Shown one piece after another: positions 22,481 to 35,032 of a stretch of 64,000 nucleotides of DNA. The stretch covers positions 24,482,501-24,546,500 of the forward strand of contig NC_012870.2 of assembly GCF_000003195.3 (NCBI RefSeq), in the 5' to 3' direction. How positions within the stretch are numbered: the stretch's first letter is position 1; the number at the start of each line of letters is the position of its first letter. A program made the translations under genes and the position numbers. The notes under the pieces are model-generated. The model was given only the letters and a program-made list of their open reading frames with translations, made no database searches and was not told where the DNA came from. This DNA is from Sorghum bicolor (taxonomy: Eukaryota > Streptophyta > Magnoliopsida > Poales > Poaceae).

Positions 22481-22774
22481 TATTGTGTTGCACCTATTTT
22501 TATAGGCACCTCTAGATCTAGCTGTCTCTCTACAAACCTATTTTTAGAGACAGCTCTACACTCAACCACCTTTAAAAATCTATTTGTAGAGGTGGCTATA
22601 TCTAGAGTTGCCTCTAAAGATACAGGCAATTATAAAGGTGGCTGAAAATACAAACCATCCCTACAATTGTATTTTTAGAGGCGGTTTCTTTCGGAAACTA
22701 TTTTGAGAGGCGAGTCTAGATTGAGCCACCTTTATTCAAAAAAGGAGATCTGTTTACAAATCAATTCTGTAGTG
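22481..22774. mobile_element. CACTA-like element terminus with subterminal repeats
   Basis: The motif AGAGGTGGCT / GAGGCGGTTT and its complement (GCCACCTTTA, GCCTCTAAA) recur several times within ~280 bases. The block ends in CTGTAGTG at 22774, the complement of a CACTACAG terminus. The other end of this element is not found in the window. The last ~180 bases are present again at 38432-38615. Confidence 0.6.
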
Positions 22775-23162
22775 CTGTATTAAATGCATTATAATGATAT
22801 ATTCATGGAAAATTTCATAAAAAACATCTGTTGTCGTAGATGTTTAAATATTTTTATAAACTTTGAGCAAATCTAGAGTAGTTGACGAGAGAGTATATAT
22901 CACACTCGAGCAACCAACTATGACCTAAGCCTATTAAAAGGCAACCATACATGTTTGGCGAAGATCGATCTCCAGCATCATATCGTAGAGATATATATGA
23001 ACACACAACAACCAATGTATGTTTTATGAGATTGTTTGGTCTAATCGATTCATTTGGTTTGTACGTTGCCAGGGAGCCATTTTCACAAATTTTGTACAAG
23101 AACGAGATGGACATATAAGAGAAAAAATAAAGAATATGGATGCAAAAGAAAAACGAATAAAA
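22594..23162 (+). repeat. ~570-bp direct repeat, left copy
   Basis: Starting at GTGGCTATATCTAGAG and ending at AAAAACGAATAA, this matches 38432-39003 with roughly 20-25 differences by eye (about 4%). It contains the CACTA-like end (to 22774) plus ~390 bases of flank. In the right-hand copy that flank leads to the 3' side of the UDP-glycosyltransferase gene. Confidence 0.9.
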
Positions 23163-23711
23163 GAGGATTAATTTAAGAACATTTGTGAAAATGTTGCTTA
23201 AAAAATTTTCTAGACTTAGAAAATTTTCTAAGTGTTGGAAACAGCCCCAAATCTGCCTCCTGGGCCACTTTTGAGCTATTTGTCATCATTTTCATGAGAT
23301 GGCCATAAAACAACTTTTGTTCCTTATAAAATTTGCTACAACTTTGCTGTAGGAAGTTTTGACATGCAAACATTTTATGAAACACTTTTTAAAATCCTAA
23401 GGAAAAGAGGTTTCTAGGGCCTATTTACACAAGAATGACTTAAAGGCATATTTTGGAGAAGTGATCAACATGAACATTGTTCCCAAGGTTAAGTTAAGCA
23501 TAGATAAACTAATTACCAAGGCATAGAGCACAAACACAATCATGGTTCACTCAAACATAAGCATAGTAAGCCCATTTGAGCAAATTTTAATCACAATTTT
23601 GCATAAAATGACATGGCTCAAGATAGATGATGATCATGATATGCTTTGAGTGGATGATGATGCTCATGCTATGCACAAGATTAATGCAACCATAACACTG
23701 GGGTGTTACAG
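23163..23711 (-). mobile_element. Truncated 3' LTR of a Tekay-like element
   Basis: On the minus strand the segment begins TGTAACACCCC at 23711, directly after a polypurine tract (complement of CCCTCCCCCCTT). This is the start of a 3' LTR following the pol fragment at 23753. The LTR is cut at its far end at the junction with the 570-bp repeat. Confidence 0.7.
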
Positions 23712-23752
23712 CCCTCCCCCCTTACAAAAATCTCGTCCCGAGATTTGAAAGC

Positions 23753-25626
23753 TTACTGATTTTTGAAGAATGTTTTGTAAACTTCTTTTAAATAATCCTC
23801 CGTCTCCCAAGTAGCATCTTCCTCCCCGTGGTTACTCCACAACACCTTGTAGAGCTTAACCACCCGATTACGAGTCTCCCGTTCCTTGCGATCAAGAATT
23901 GCTACGGGTTTCTCCTCATACACCAGGTCTGATTTCAACTTGATATCTCGAACTTCCACTCGTTCCTCCGGTACACGAAGGCACTTCTTTAATTGTGATA
24001 CGTGGAAGAGAGGAAAAATAGCTCGAAGCGCAACTGGAAGTTGAACTTTGTACGCCACATTCCCTTTCTTTTCGAGAATCCGATAAGGTCCCACATAACG
24101 AGGTGCAAGCTTTCGCTTGACTCCGAACCTTTGTACACCCTTCATCGGAGACACCTTGATATACACATGGTCACCAACTGAAAACTCAATCGGCTTCCTT
24201 CTTTTGTCGGCATAACTTTTCTGACGAGCTTGAGCAGCTTCTAGATGTTGCTGGATGGTACGGACTTTCTGCTCTGCTTCGTTCACGAAATCGATGCCAT
24301 CATACCTTCGTTCTCCGGCTTCTACCCAATTCAACGGGGTGCGACACCTTTGACCATATAGGGCTTCAAATGGAGCCATATTGATACTCTCCTGATAACT
24401 ATTGTTGTAGGAGAACTCAGCTAATGGCAACCACTTAACCCAAGAACCTTTTGAAGAGAGAGCACATGCCCTCAACATGTCTTCTAGGATTTGGTTAACA
24501 CGTTCAGTTTGACCTGCTGTTTGGGGATGATAAGCAGAGCTACGGACTAAATGAGTACCAATCTGCTCATGTAGACATTCCCAAAAACGAGCAGTGAACT
24601 GTGGTCCACGATCTGATATAATAGTTCGAGGCACACCATACTGACGAACAATGTGCTCGAAATACAGTTCTGCATATTGATGTGGACGGTAGTCAGTTCG
24701 AACTGGAATAAATCGAGCAACCTTGGTCAAACGATCTACAATCACCCAGATGGAGTCGTAACCCTTAACAGAAGTTGGGAGTCCACTGATGAAATCCATG
24801 CTGACTTCTTCCCATTTCCAACCAGGAATTGACAAGGGTTGAAGCAAACCTGCTTTCATGTGAACAGCCTTCACACGACAACAATTGTCACATCGAGCGA
24901 CAAAGCAGCGATCTCCTTTTTCATCTTTGTCCACCAAAACAAAGGTTTTAGATCCTGATACATCTTGCTACTACCAGGATGGATAGACAATTTGGATGAA
25001 TGAGCTTCAGACAAGATTTGATTTCGCAGCTCACGGTCTTTTGGGACCACTAACCGATCTTTGAACCAAAGAATTCCGTTCTCATCGACCCGGAAATGCT
25101 TGGTTTCTTCTTCCTTCATTTTCCTCTTTATATGGTGGATGCCTACATCTGTTTGCTGCAATTCGATGACTCGATTGCGAAGAGTACTCTCCAGAGAAAT
25201 CTGATTGAGCACAAGTGGATGCAGAAGATGTGACAACAACGGATCTTCCACTTGGATTGAGTGACAGTGCGCTTTCCGACTCAAGGCGTCCGCTACCACG
25301 TTTGCCTTGCCCGGATGATAGTGCACTTGTAGATTATAATCTTTAATCAACTCAAGCCACCTTCGCTGCTGCATGTTCAGTTCAGGTTGAGTGAAGATAT
25401 ACTTGAGGCTCTTATGATCGGTGTAGATATTACACAGATTACCCAGCAGATAATGCCTCTAGATTTTCAAAGCATGAACAACTGCTGCCAATTCTAAATC
25501 ATGAGTGGGGTAATTGACCTCATGTTTTCGAAGTTGGCGCGAGGCATACGCGATAACGTGACCTTCTTGCATCAACACACAGCCTAAACCGATGCCTGAC
25601 GCGTCACAAAAGACATCGAAGGGTTG
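23753..25626 (-). pseudogene. Tekay-like pol 3' half: RNase H, integrase, chromodomain
   Basis: Minus-strand frames give, in order: RNase H ([20 protein letters not shown]) with a stop after HALKI near 25459; the RNase H end and integrase zinc region ([20 protein letters not shown], then [14 protein letters not shown]) at 24871-25374; a frame change near 24905-24937; and the integrase core (MDFISGLP, SDRGPQFTARFW, GQTERVNQ) to a C-terminal chromodomain-like end (EEKPVAILDRKERETRNRVV ... VLWSNHGEEDATWETEDYL) at 23753-24937. Gag, protease and most of the reverse transcriptase are absent because the fragment is fused at ~25626 to an Athila-like LTR. It is clearly a dead 3' half of a chromovirus. 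Confidence 0.9.
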
Positions 25627-26147
25627 ATCCGCAAGCGCACGGATATCGGTGAGCACTTCACCCGGGAGGTTATCCAGAGTATCGTATTTATTTTTTTACC
25701 ACTAGGAGAAAGAGTGCATCTGACTAACCCGGTCTATTACTACTAACCTTTTTGGCTACAAAGAATGTTTCTCGATGTGAGTGATAAATAGAGAAGACTA
25801 CAACCGTAATCTCCTTCTAACCTTGGTAAGGATGATCTACTGCCATATTGGGGAAGCTTACGGAATCTAGACACCACAGAGGATGTTCAACCCGCACCTA
25901 TAAACCCTATCCTTCCTGCTAACGAGATATGATTTGCAAAGGTAACTCAGAAATGTCACGTTCCTCGCTACTACCACAGTCCATCTAGTCAGGGAATATC
26001 TATGAGTATCCTAGCCCAAACACCACGTCTACGCTAGAGATGATTACTCTAAACTCTACGCGAAGAGATTAAAGTAAACTCATAAACCAAAGAACAATAA
26101 AACAAGAACTTACTAGAATTTAGAAGTCGAAATACTGAAGAATCCTA

Positions 26148-28883
26148 TGTCACACCCATATTTTAAGAACAAAATAGGATGCATAAAAGACTCATATGTG
26201 CCCCAGAAATAGTCGCACACATAAGTAGACAAATCTCAAATGTACCATTGCAGTGTTTATTACATAGCGGAATATATATTGAATCACATAGTCTCATACA
26301 AAAATGATAGCATAAAGTAAACAACGCTCTCGACGGAAGCTCCACACAGGGACACTGTTGACTGGTTGACTCCAAGCCTAGTACTCATAACGGTAATCCT
26401 CATTCCAGTCATCTTCATTATCATATCCTGAGGTGTTGGGAAATTGCAAGAGTGAGCACATATCGTACTCAACAAGTATAACCAGGGGTTCATGAGGCTC
26501 AAATAGCTGACACTGGTTTGACTGCAATTAGCTTTTAATAGTGGATAGCATGTTCATAATTAATGAGCAATTGTCAAGGAAGCATAAATAATCCATTAAT
26601 CCCATGATCAAATGTAAGCATAATTAACTCATAGCCTAAACAATAATCAAATGAACATAATAACATAACAAGCTCATCATCTTAATGTAGATGTCCCCAA
26701 GGCCGCTCCTGACCGTGAGCTCGGCTAGTATACCAGTTTTACACTCTGCAGAGGTTGTACATCTTTACCCATGAGTCATGATTTACCCTTTCGCCCGAGG
26801 TAGCTAATCTCTTAACCCCCTTCCCAGGGAGGTCGGCAGGGATCACTATGAAGCCTTTCAAAAGTTCGTCTAACAAGTTAGGGCCGCAAGGTTTCCTTTG
26901 CGAGCAGATATAGATACCCCCCTTCCGAATGGCACAATGACGCGCAGCCTATACACATAGGGACAGGGGCTCGCACTATACCCGTGTCGGTTCAGCCCCT
27001 CCGCCCTTTCGGGTAACCTCTAACAAGCTAGAAAAGGTCTCCATACTGAGCTAAAGCCAGAGCCATTATAGCCCTCATGGTTGCACTGTTATCCCGGGTG
27101 ATCACGTACAGACAAGATCTCATACAGTTATTTGTCATTCTTTTATGTTCATTGCATAGCTATTAATCATCTTACAAGATCATGGATTATATCAAGCACT
27201 AGCACATCTACACCAAATGCATATCAAGTAGGTAGCAAGGAATACAGATAACAATCATCTATGATTTTGCTAAGGTCGACAAGGTGATAGCATGCATATG
27301 ACATATATGTGTAGTTATAGTGAATAGGTAGCAAGGTTGATCCCAAGTTATACTTGCCTTGCTCAAAGCTCTCCTGAGCTTGCTGGTCCTCAAAAGCTTG
27401 GGCTTGGTCACCAACGTACGGCTCACCGTCTAATCCCAATCATCAATCAACAACACGCATCCCAATGTAGACAATCATACACGAAGCAACAAGATATAAT
27501 TAGAACAATACACCAAACAGGGGTAAAACAAATATAAAAGTTTATGATAATATTCTACGCAGCGCTACGATCACACAAACGTAAAGTTCACGAAAATCGG
27601 AATTAAAACGAGTAAGATATGAATTTTCTAAGATTTCCTATAAAGAAATAATTAATTAAATGCTACTGCAGAATTAAAAAGTTTCAAAACAGTAAACTAA
27701 TATTTCTAACATGTAGAGATCGTAAATACGAATCTAACGCAATTTGAATGGATAAAAACGGAGTTAAAACGAATATTTTATGAGCATTATAAAATCAGTG
27801 GCAATTCTGTAATTCCTGCAAAACGTATTTGAACACGGCCGACAGAAAAATACGCTTTCCAGTGGAGAAAACGTATTCAGTGGAATACGCCAGGGATCGC
27901 GGGTTGATAAGGGAAAACCCCAGGGGCTCTTAAACAAAAGTGACCCCGAAGGGGTATCTTCTAATCCAGGCGCTTGATTCCTCGATCTACGGCCGAGAAC
28001 GCCCCCAGGGACACCGCGGCGGCGGCCGGCCGGTGCCCTGCTCTCCGATGCGGTGGTGCGCCATTTGCGCCGCCGCAGAGCTCTCCGGCCTCGCCCACTT
28101 CTCGTTTCCGAGCACCAAAAACCAAACCGAAAGCACCGAAACGTGGAGAAACTCCTTGCGAGCTCACCTAGGCGTTCGGTTAGCGTTGGGAAGGAGGATG
28201 GAGCGCTCGCCGCGGAGGAGGATGGATGCGGCCTCGGCAAGATTGAGTTCGTGGCGTCTAGGGTTTGATTCTTGCGTCTTAGATGCAAACGGAACTGTGG
28301 CTTTGGAGGGGGGAACTTTATAGGACTCGATTTCACAAAAAGGGCAAGAAATCCGCGGCTCGGGTTCGACATCGGGGAGGGAAACTTCCCTGCGCGCGTC
28401 CCGGCGGGGGGAAGAAGAAGGAAAGGTGAGAGAGGAGGCTGACGCGTGGGGCCAAGCTGTCGGCGGAAGGAAGAAAGGAGGGAGTGCGCGCGGGCCGGCC
28501 TGGCCGCCTGATGGGCCGCGCTAGCGGGCCAGGGTGGGGGAGTAAGCAGGCCAAGGAGACTGGGCCGAGGGGTGAGAGGGGGGGAAGTTCGGCTGGGGTT
28601 TCTTTTTTTTTTTTTTTTTTTTTTTCTCTTCTGTTTTCTTTTTCCAAGACAAATTCCAAAAAGGCTTTTTGAATAGAATTTGAGAGCAAATAAATTTCAA
28701 CAAATATCAGCAGCACAAAATAAATGCTATTCTCAGCATGAATGCAAAAGCATGTTGTTGGTCTTATGATGAATTTTATTCTCCACAAAATATTTGATTT
28801 GCTAAATTCAATGCCCATAAAAAAAATATTTAAATAAATCCAATTAAATCCTATTAATTGAAATTCAAATTTCGGGTGTTACA
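26148..28883 (-). repeat. 3' LTR (left) of the Tekay-like element
   Basis: 2736 bp, TG...CA. A GC-rich promoter/leader region lies around 27890-28600, with CCTATAAAG on the minus strand near 28317 as a TATA candidate, and a 23-base poly-T near 28603-28625. Short open frames in the GC-rich part lie in the LTR and are not separate genes. Confidence 0.93.
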
Positions 28884-28886
28884 AAC

Positions 28887-28903
28887 TCTACCCCCCTTAA
28901 AAG
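28887..28903 (-). promoter_or_regulatory. Polypurine tract of the Tekay-like element
   Basis: On the minus strand AAGGGGGGTAGAG lies directly before the 3' LTR. This is the expected position and composition of the plus-strand DNA primer. Confidence 0.75.
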
Positions 28904-28930
28904 AATCTCGTCCTCGAGATTGAGCAGAAC

Positions 28931-31900
28931 TTACTCAAATAAATATGAATATGATTTTCTCAGGTCATCCTCTCTTTCCCAAGTTGCCTCTGCTTCCGAA
29001 TGCCGATTCCACTGTACTTTGCACATTCTGATGACCCGACTTCTGGTGACTCTCTCTGCTGTCTCCAATATTTTGACCGGATGCTCTTCATAAGTGAGGT
29101 CACCTTTAACGGAAAGTTCTTCCAATGGTAACTGCTCCTCAGGTACACGCAAACACTTCTTGAGTTGTGACACATGGAACACATCGTGCACACCAGATAA
29201 ACTTTCCGGCAATTCTAACCGATATGCTACTTCTCCACGCCTTTCTAAAACTTTAAACGGACCAACATACCTTGGAGCTAGCTTTCCCTTCATATTAAAC
29301 CTCTTCACTCTCCGCATAGGTGACACTTTCAGATAGACATAATCACCCACTTCAAAAGCCAGCTCTCTCCTACGCGTATCTGCATAGCTTTTCTGACGAG
29401 ATTGAGCAATTCTCAAGTTATCCCGAATAGTCCGCACTTGTTGTTCTGCATGTCTAAGCACATCTGTCCCAAACACCTGAGTCTCTCCCGTCTGATTCCA
29501 AAACAAAGGTGTCCTGCACTTCCGACCATATAGGGCCTCGAACGGTGCCATCTTAAGACTTTGCTGATAGCTGTTGTTGTAGGAGAATTCTGCATATGGC
29601 AAACTCTTGTCCCAACTAGCCCCATACTGCAAAGCACAAGCTCTCAACATATCCTCCAATATCTGATTGATCCTCTCAGTCTGTCCATCTGTCTGTGGAT
29701 GATATGCTGTGCTGAAATTCAACTTGGTTCCCAATGAATCATGCACTGCTTTCCAAAAGTGAGATGTGAATTGAGTACCCCTATCTGACACAATCTTCTT
29801 AGGTACCCCATGCAAACAAACAATTCTCTCCATATACAACTCAGCTAGGCGTTCTCCAGTGTACTTAGTTTTAACAGGTATGAAATGAGCCACTTTAGTC
29901 AAACGATCTACTATCACCCATATTGAGTCATACCCTCTCTGTGTTCGTGGTAAACCTACTATGAAATCCATACCCACTTCTTCCCACTTCCATTCCGGAA
30001 TCTTCATTGGTTGCAACAGTCCAGCTGGCCTCTGATGTTCAGCTTTCACTCGCTGACAAGTATCACACACAGCAACATACTCAGCTACATCTCTCTTTAA
30101 ACCATACCACCAGTACTTCTGTCTTAGATCTAGATACATCTTAGTGCTCCCAGGGTGAATGGAATATGCTGACTCATGAGCCTCTCTCAGAATCGTATCA
30201 CGAATAGCCTTCACTTCCGGAACACATATCCTTCTTCCAAACCACAATACACCATTGTCATCTATTCTGAATCCTGGTGCTTTGCCTAATGCCACATTCT
30301 GTGCTATCTCCTTTAGTTTCTCATCTTCCAATTGTCCTTTCAATATCTCTTCCTCTAGGGTAGGAGTGATCTCAATTTCCGTAGCATTTACTACCATTCC
30401 CAAGTTCAAATATGCAAATTCAGCACACAACTCCTCAGATTCAGGTGTCGCCTGAAGCTCATTAGCATATTTCTTTCTGCTAAGTGCATCAGCTACGACG
30501 TTCGCCTTTCCAGGATGGTAATGCACTTCCAAGTCATAATCCTTTATCAGTTCCAACCATCTTCGTTGCCTCAAATTCAGATCTGTCTGGGTGAAGATGT
30601 ACTTCAGACTCTTATGATCCGTGTATATGTCACTCTTATGCCCAATCAAATAGTGCCTCCAAATCTTCAATGCATGAACCACAGCTGCTAACTCCAAATC
30701 ATGAGTAGGATAATTCAGTTCATGTTTCCTCAACTGTCTAGATGCATAAGCAACAACTCTACCTTCCTGCATAAGAACACAACCCAAACCCAGACGAGAA
30801 GCATCACAATAGATAGAGAAACTCTTACTCAGATCTGGCAAAACCAACACAGGTGCAGTAGTCAATCTCTTCTTGAACTCCTCAAAACTAGCTTGACACT
30901 TATCAGACCACACAAACTTAGCATTCTTCTCCAACAGAGCAGTCATAGGCTTTGCAAGTTTTGAGAACCCTTCAATGAATCTACGGTAGTAACCAGCTAA
31001 ACCAAGAAAACTGCGAATTTCACTTACATCCGTAGGTGGTTTCCAATTCAACACATCTTTCACCTTACTAGGATCCACTGCAATACCACCATTAGAGACA
31101 ACATGACCCAGAAAAGAAACTTCCTCCAACCAAAACTCACATTTACTACGCTTAGCATACAGCTTATGTTCTCTAAGTTTCTGTAAGACCAATCTCAGAT
31201 GTTCAGCATGTTCTTCCTTGGTTTTAGAGAATACCAGAATATCATCAATAAAGACCACCACGAACTTATCAAGATACTCCATAAATACTTTATTCATCAT
31301 GTACATAAAGTAAGCTGGTGCATTGGTCAAACCAAAAGACATAACTGTATACTCATATAACCCATACCTTGTTGTGAAAGCTGTCTTTGGTATATCTGAA
31401 TTCCGAATCTTCAATTGATGATAACCAGAACGCAAATCAATCTTAGAGAACACACAAGCACCTCTTAGTTGATCAAACAAGTCATCAATCCTAGGCAATG
31501 GGTATTTGTTCTTGATAGTGACCTCATTAAGTGACCGATAATCGACACACATCCTCTGACTACCATCCTTCTTATCAACAAAGATAACTGGTGCACCCCA
31601 TGGTGAGGAACTAGGACGAATGAACCCTTTATCTTGCAATTCCTTAATTTGTTTCTTAAGTTCTTCTAGTTCCTTAACCCCCATCCTATATGGTCTTTTA
31701 GCTATGGGTGCAGTACCAGGTAGTAATTCAATAATAAATTCAATGTCTCGGTCAGGTGGCATACCTGGCAATTCGTCTGGAAAGACATCCGGAAACTCAT
31801 CCACTACCAAATTCTGAGGATCAACATCATCAGTCAGTTGGTTCACTTTAGCTGTGAGTGGTGCTTGCATTGTTACATCAACACTGATTCTTTCTCCCTT

Positions 31901-33385
31901 TGGTGTTGTCAGAACCACTACTCTCTCTTTGCAGTTAATATTTGTCGCATGTTGCTTCATCCAATCCAAACCCAAGATCACATCTATGCCTGAAGTCCTC
32001 ATAACCATGGGACTGATAGGAAAATCTACCCCCCTTAAGGAAAGACTTGCTGAGGGGCAACGTAAAGAAACTGGTATAGTCCCACCCGGTGAATTAACTA
32101 ACATAGGGATGTTCATTGCAACAAGAGGAAGGCTATGAACTCTAACAAATGCTTGCGATATGAAAGTATGTGAAGCTCCAGAATCAAATAAAACTGTAGC
32201 AGGGATAGAGTTGATGCTGAACGTACCCATCATGATTTCGGGTCCCTCCTGAACAGTTTCTGCTGCCACGTTGTTCACCTTTGCTGAATTAGGAGTGGAT
32301 CTCCGGTCGTTGTACTGCGGATTAAACTTCTCTGGGCAATCATAGGACATATGTCCTTCCTTCCCACAACGGAAACACCTGGTTGGATTGTTAGAAGCAC
32401 TCCTTTTTGTAGAGTTGGCATTTGAGTTCCCTGAGCGAGGTGTCTGCTGACCATGCTGCTGTTGATTATGGTTACGTTGTTGGAATGGAGGACGTGGGTT
32501 CCCACTCGGTGACTGATTCTGGAAACGCTGGGGTTGCTGGTTACGGTTCCACTGACTAACTGGTCCCTGGAACCTCTGCTGATGGCCTTGATGAGAGCTG
32601 AAACGCTGACGGTTGTTGCTCCCAGATCCTTGTGCTAGCATCCTTCTCTTCTTATCCTGACTCTTCCGCATATTATCAAGCACAATGGCACGATTCACAA
32701 GAGCTTGGAAGGTAGGATAAGTGTTTCCTGCCAACTGCAACCTGAGTTCATAGTACAAGCCCTTCATGAATAGACGCTGCTTATCAGCATCTTCCCTGAC
32801 ATCATTCGGAGCATAGCGAGCCAACTGTTCAAATGTGTCATGATATTCTGCCACAGTCATGGAGCCCATCCTGAGTGATCTGAATTCTTCTTGTTTGAGC
32901 TCCATCACTCCTTCATTTATATGTCGGGCTCTGAAGTCCCTACAGAATTCCAGCCATGTGACAGGAGGAGCAGTGTTGGGACGAGCAGCTTGATACGACT
33001 CCCACCATGTCTGAGCTGCACCTTGAAGCTGTCCAGAAGCGTACAACACCTTCTCCAAGTCATTGCACTGTGCTATGTTTAGCTGCCTCTCCACAGCACG
33101 TAACCAATCATCTGCCTCCATGGGATCAGCTGAGTGTGTAAATACCGGAGGTCTTCCCTTCATAAACTCCCCACGCTTGTCCCTCACATGAACAGGTGGT
33201 GGTGTTGGTGGAGGTTGTTGCTGCAGGTGCTGCATGAAAACGTGCATCATCTGATTTTGGGTTTGCATGAGTTCCTCCACGGTGATTGGAGCATTGCCAC
33301 CATTGCCATTGTCATTGCCATTGCCACGGCCTCTGCCTCTGCCTCTTCCCCTTGCTGCCATCTGCATTCCAAGGTATATAAACAC
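28931..33385 (-). CDS. Gag-Pol polyprotein with chromodomain
   Basis: One uninterrupted frame of 1484 codons; the likely functional start is [11 protein letters not shown] at 33361, eight codons in. Gag includes the segment [16 protein letters not shown] and a CCHC knuckle [14 protein letters not shown] (about residues 334-347). Protease has [11 protein letters not shown] (~398). Reverse transcriptase has the [10 protein letters not shown] catalytic box (~708). RNase H starts [15 protein letters not shown] (~857). Integrase has the HHCC region ([11 protein letters not shown] ... CDTCQRVK, ~1075-1110) and the D,D,E core (GMDFIVGLP ~1136, SDRGTQFTS ~1200, DGQTERINQ ~1236). The C-terminal ~75 residues ([15 protein letters not shown] ... 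[17 protein letters not shown]) form a chromodomain, which in this clade tethers integration to heterochromatin. All key residues are present, and gag and pol are in one frame. Confidence 0.95.
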   Translation of the reverse strand: MFIYLGMQMAARGRGRGRGRGNGNDNGNGGNAPITVEELMQTQNQMMHVFMQHLQQQPPPTPPPVHVRDKRGEFMKGRPPVFTHSADPMEADDWLRAVERQLNIAQCNDLEKVLYASGQLQGAAQTWWESYQAARPNTAPPVTWLEFCRDFRARHINEGVMELKQEEFRSLRMGSMTVAEYHDTFEQLARYAPNDVREDADKQRLFMKGLYYELRLQLAGNTYPTFQALVNRAIVLDNMRKSQDKKRRMLAQGSGSNNRQRFSSHQGHQQRFQGPVSQWNRNQQPQRFQNQSPSGNPRPPFQQRNHNQQQHGQQTPRSGNSNANSTKRSASNNPTRCFRCGKEGHMSYDCPEKFNPQYNDRRSTPNSAKVNNVAAETVQEGPEIMMGTFSINSIPATVLFDSGASHTFISQAFVRVHSLPLVAMNIPMLVNSPGGTIPVSLRCPSASLSLRGVDFPISPMVMRTSGIDVILGLDWMKQHATNINCKERVVVLTTPKGERISVDVTMQAPLTAKVNQLTDDVDPQNLVVDEFPDVFPDELPGMPPDRDIEFIIELLPGTAPIAKRPYRMGVKELEELKKQIKELQDKGFIRPSSSPWGAPVIFVDKKDGSQRMCVDYRSLNEVTIKNKYPLPRIDDLFDQLRGACVFSKIDLRSGYHQLKIRNSDIPKTAFTTRYGLYEYTVMSFGLTNAPAYFMYMMNKVFMEYLDKFVVVFIDDILVFSKTKEEHAEHLRLVLQKLREHKLYAKRSKCEFWLEEVSFLGHVVSNGGIAVDPSKVKDVLNWKPPTDVSEIRSFLGLAGYYRRFIEGFSKLAKPMTALLEKNAKFVWSDKCQASFEEFKKRLTTAPVLVLPDLSKSFSIYCDASRLGLGCVLMQEGRVVAYASRQLRKHELNYPTHDLELAAVVHALKIWRHYLIGHKSDIYTDHKSLKYIFTQTDLNLRQRRWLELIKDYDLEVHYHPGKANVVADALSRKKYANELQATPESEELCAEFAYLNLGMVVNATEIEITPTLEEEILKGQLEDEKLKEIAQNVALGKAPGFRIDDNGVLWFGRRICVPEVKAIRDTILREAHESAYSIHPGSTKMYLDLRQKYWWYGLKRDVAEYVAVCDTCQRVKAEHQRPAGLLQPMKIPEWKWEEVGMDFIVGLPRTQRGYDSIWVIVDRLTKVAHFIPVKTKYTGERLAELYMERIVCLHGVPKKIVSDRGTQFTSHFWKAVHDSLGTKLNFSTAYHPQTDGQTERINQILEDMLRACALQYGASWDKSLPYAEFSYNNSYQQSLKMAPFEALYGRKCRTPLFWNQTGETQVFGTDVLRHAEQQVRTIRDNLRIAQSRQKSYADTRRRELAFEVGDYVYLKVSPMRRVKRFNMKGKLAPRYVGPFKVLERRGEVAYRLELPESLSGVHDVFHVSQLKKCLRVPEEQLPLEELSVKGDLTYEEHPVKILETAERVTRSRVIRMCKVQWNRHSEAEATWEREDDLRKSYSYLFE

Positions 33386-34043
33386 ATCTTAGTAATGCCC
33401 AACATGACAATTACAAGAGTTAACCGAATCTGAAATTTTCTGGGTAACATCCATCATCAGCAGATCAGAAAATCAGTAATATCTCGAGTTCCAGAATTCA
33501 AAAGGATACATGCTGTACACCGTTGGAAAGATAAAGAAATTGTCTACAACTTTCATTTAGATCATATTACCAGATTCCAACGTGAGGTTAACCAAAAACT
33601 GGGTACAACCGAAACTGTTCCAGAATTCCAGACTGCGCAGAGATCTCAACTTTAAACAGTCATAACTCACAGCTCATAATAGATAATATGGTCATTCTTG
33701 CGGCATTGGAAAAATATGAAAGTCTACTTTTTCCCAGAAAAATTTGATGAACATTGCACGAGCAGAATTTGATTTATTCCAGAATCATTGCAGACTGCTC
33801 CAGAAAACAGCAAAAGACAAAACAGGATATGACCCCAAACTACTATTTATTCATGTTCTTACTTAAGGTTCTTAATTAGAGAACTTGTGGACATGCCCAC
33901 AAATTCCCAGCACTCATTACAAAAATCCAAATCACACATATTCATAATAACAAATCAGCAAGCACACCAAGTTCACACCACACTAGCAAAAGACTCTAAA
34001 TAACTCGCAACTACTAACGTTACTATTACATATGGGTTCTTTT
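33386..34043 (-). other. Untranslated spacer between the 5' ORF and gag
   Basis: About 660 bases without a domain-bearing frame. The bases just before the probable gag start read TGGAATGCAG on the minus strand, which could serve as a splice acceptor. This leaves open that the upstream ORF and Gag-Pol are made from different transcripts. Confidence 0.5.
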
Positions 34044-34841
34044 CTATTCTTCGGGTGCAGCATCCTTCAAGATGGGTTCAACATGCAGCCTCTTATGAAG
34101 TTTGGGGCGGCCTAACTCCGCTCGAAGGTCATCTGCTTCCCGTCGCTCTTTCTCCATCAGTTTCCTCTCACGGTGCAGTTCATTCTCCAACTCTATCACC
34201 TTGAGTGTCAGCTCATAAGTCAACTCCACTTGTGCTTGAAGCTTTGGTTGTGAAGCATCTGCAACTTCTATGGTCCAAGTCATCTTCTCTGGTACAAAGC
34301 GAGGATAGTGGTATGTTGCATTGTACTGGACATCCTCAAAGCGTCTACCCCGGTAAAAGATCAAGGCCTGGTAAGCTGCATCTGCCATGCTCTCTCTCAT
34401 CGTGTCCCGGCTGATTCGAGCGATGTGTTTTGATTCCACCTTTCGAATCCCCTTAGTGGCATCCAGTGTCTTGACTATCAGCTCTGCAATCCAAAGTGAT
34501 CTCCTCAGAGGGTGTTTGTGCTCAGTGCAGTTATACTCCAGTGTGGCTTGCAAATCTGGGTAATGGTGTTTCAATGTCAGCACCAAGTTCTCATGGAAGA
34601 AATCCTTGGGATCTGCCTCTGGAATCCACAGCTCAGTAGTCCATCCCATCCTTGCATTAGCAGACTGTGGTGGAGGTGGATCTTGCATCTCCTCATCTTC
34701 AGGCACTTCCTCCTGAGCTTCCACCCTTGATTCCTCATCTTCCAGCTCAGGGACTCCATCCACATGCTGTCCTCCTAGGTTGAACATGGCACGGTACTCC
34801 TCAGCAGCCATGCGTGCAGCACTACGGGTGCGGGGCGGCAT
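34044..34841 (-). CDS. Extra ORF 5' of gag (ORF0-like), 265 aa
   Basis: An intact frame starting MPPRTRSAARMAAEEYRAMF lies between the primer site and gag, in the same strand as Gag-Pol. Residues ~31-58 are very acidic and proline-rich. The middle (~65-195) looks globular with many aromatic residues (WTTELWIPEADP, FYRGRRFEDVQY). Residues ~203-245 have the heptad pattern of a coiled coil (LTLKVIELENELHRERKLME). I know of no enzymatic motif in it. Extra reading frames 5' of gag have been described in some rice gypsy elements (RIRE3/RIRE8 type), and this element has similarly long LTRs. The function is unknown; self-association through the coiled coil is an inference. Integrity in a very young copy fits a functional gene but does not prove it. 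Confidence 0.75.
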   Translation of the reverse strand: MPPRTRSAARMAAEEYRAMFNLGGQHVDGVPELEDEESRVEAQEEVPEDEEMQDPPPPQSANARMGWTTELWIPEADPKDFFHENLVLTLKHHYPDLQATLEYNCTEHKHPLRRSLWIAELIVKTLDATKGIRKVESKHIARISRDTMRESMADAAYQALIFYRGRRFEDVQYNATYHYPRFVPEKMTWTIEVADASQPKLQAQVELTYELTLKVIELENELHRERKLMEKERREADDLRAELGRPKLHKRLHVEPILKDAAPEE

Positions 34842-35017
34842 CTACAAAAAGTTTTTAGACATAGATCAGATGGATGCAATAATTTCACAATAGAGCAAGA
34901 TAGAGAAGCATAAACTTTTGACAAATACAAGACCACAGTGGGAAGCATGAAGTAGTAAAATAAGGACCTAAATTCTCGACCATTTGCTAACTAGGTTTGC
35001 GTCCTACAGTCAACAAA

Positions 35018-35030
35018 GCTTTGATACCAA
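35018..35030 (-). promoter_or_regulatory. Primer-binding site, tRNA-Met type
   Basis: On the minus strand TTGGTATCAAAGC follows the LTR after two bases. It matches the usual plant TGGTATCA(G/A)AGC complement of initiator tRNA-Met. Confidence 0.85.
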
Positions 35031-35032
35031 TT

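Noticed and set aside
26163..28818. Many frames in 26.2-28.8 kb repeated almost exactly at 35.0-37.7 kb, which could be mistaken for a duplicated gene
   Set aside because: The two regions are the LTRs of one retrotransposon, so the repetition is explained and the frames are not separate genes.
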